Origin: a virus
Reading direction: 5' to 3' (one strand)
Length of the DNA stretch: 22,189 nucleotides
IMG/VR virus record: IMGVR_UViG_3300007541_000254
Location: 1 to 22,189 of that record
Shown here one piece after another: positions 21,714 to 22,189 of the stretch (its first letter is position 1; each line of letters starts with the position of its first letter). Made by a program: the position numbers and the translations under genes. The notes under the pieces are model-generated. The model searched no databases and was not told where the DNA came from. It saw only the letters and a list, made by a program, of their open reading frames with translations.

Positions 21714-22189
21714 CAGGCCACCTCGATATAGGTCAGGCAGCCATCGACGCTGATGGCCGCCGACAGTTCCAGGTTAAGCAGCGTGTTGGTGCCGGTTTGG
21801 AACCAGCCGGCGGGATTGAACGGCAGCGCAAAGCCAGTATTCGCCACCAGGTTCATTTGTCCAGTCAGCGCGGTGCCGCTGGCCCCGGATTCAAACCTTA
21901 CATTGACCGTGCCAGCCGAAACGAGGAATGCAGAGACTACCCGGATCTTCTTGGAAGCCACCGCCGCAACCAGGGTGTTGTCGCCAGAGCTTGCCGCGTC
22001 GATGATCGCGAACTTGGGTGTGACCACCGTGCCAGAATCCGTCATCTGCGTCGATTCAAGGCTGGCCTGCACCGGCATCGGCGCGGCCACCGAGGCATCC
22101 ACGGCGCTGCCGTCCACACCCCATGATGGCTTCACCCGTGTATAGCAGACGCTCGAAATATCATCGGCGGCGAACGCAGGACCGGCACC
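21713..22189 (-). CDS. Beta-rich virion protein, 5' end cut by window edge
   Basis: The frame stays open to the right edge, so the gene starts outside; an in-frame GTG at 22135 is internal to the recognisable sequence. The readable 158 residues begin GAGPAFAADDISSVCYTRVK, an opening (FAADDI..V.Y.RVK...G.DG) I recall from many phage structural proteins near the portal, and continue with beta-rich sequence such as IDAASSGDNTLVAAVASKKI. The C-terminus ends SVDGCLTYIEVA. The stop overlaps the next start. A structural role is likely, but its location in the particle cannot be determined. Confidence 0.6.
   Translation of the reverse strand, partial: GAGPAFAADDISSVCYTRVKPSWGVDGSAVDASVAAPMPVQASLESTQMTDSGTVVTPKFAIIDAASSGDNTLVAAVASKKIRVVSAFLVSAGTVNVRFESGASGTALTGQMNLVANTGFALPFNPAGWFQTGTNTLLNLELSAAISVDGCLTYIEVA

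Noticed and set aside
1-22189. Diversity-generating retroelement, tRNA genes, integrase or prophage ends
   Set aside because: Some phages with this head type carry a retroelement, but I saw no reverse transcriptase, template/variable repeat pair, tRNA-like cloverleaf or integrase-like protein.

Overview
This window looks like part of the late (virion) region of a short-tailed double-stranded DNA phage, probably known only from metagenomes or as a poorly characterised isolate. Essentially every gene lies on the minus strand, tightly packed with small overlaps and frequent Shine-Dalgarno motifs, so transcription runs right to left. The major capsid protein resembles the SU10-type (DUF5309) HK97-fold family. 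The downstream adaptor and nozzle genes resemble P22 gp4 and gp10, and three large low-complexity proteins look like ejected internal virion proteins. This set points to a podovirus of a Gram-negative host. Portal, terminase, replication, integrase and endolysin genes are not seen here; portal and terminase would be expected beyond the right edge.

Layout in the direction of transcription. (1) 22189-18724: accessory virion proteins, comprising a truncated gene at the edge, a two-domain repeat protein, a small protein, a 381-residue protein with twelve tandem 20-residue repeats, and two small proteins. (2) 18723-16271: scaffold, major capsid protein, a strong Rho-independent terminator, and a small conserved phage protein. 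(3) 16310-8477: an unusual block of about 8 kb of enzymes set inside the structural operon. It encodes a TPR-glycosyltransferase, a radical SAM/SPASM enzyme, two GT-A-like glycosyltransferases, two class I methyltransferases, a capsule-polysaccharide-type protein, a cytidylyltransferase fused to a degenerate PMI-type cupin, and a DegT-type sugar aminotransferase. Two small phage-type genes split it into two halves. (4) 8543-979: head-tail adaptor, nozzle, fiber with repeats, and three ejection-type proteins. (5) 974-106: a membrane-anchored coiled-coil protein, a holin and three very small coupled ORFs, which look like a lysis module. A convergent partial ORF on the plus strand may end at the left edge.

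The enzyme block is the main point of interest. It has the parts list of a glycan-building pathway (activation, amination, methylation, transfer), sits between capsid and tail genes, and would be expressed with them. Two readings fit: glycosylation of the virion itself (the Ser/Thr-rich 20-residue repeat protein is one possible acceptor), or remodelling of the host surface late in infection. The sequence alone does not decide between them. Genes in this block overlap by up to 67 bases, unlike the structural genes, and the aminotransferase runs into the start of the tail adaptor gene, as expected for a cargo insertion.
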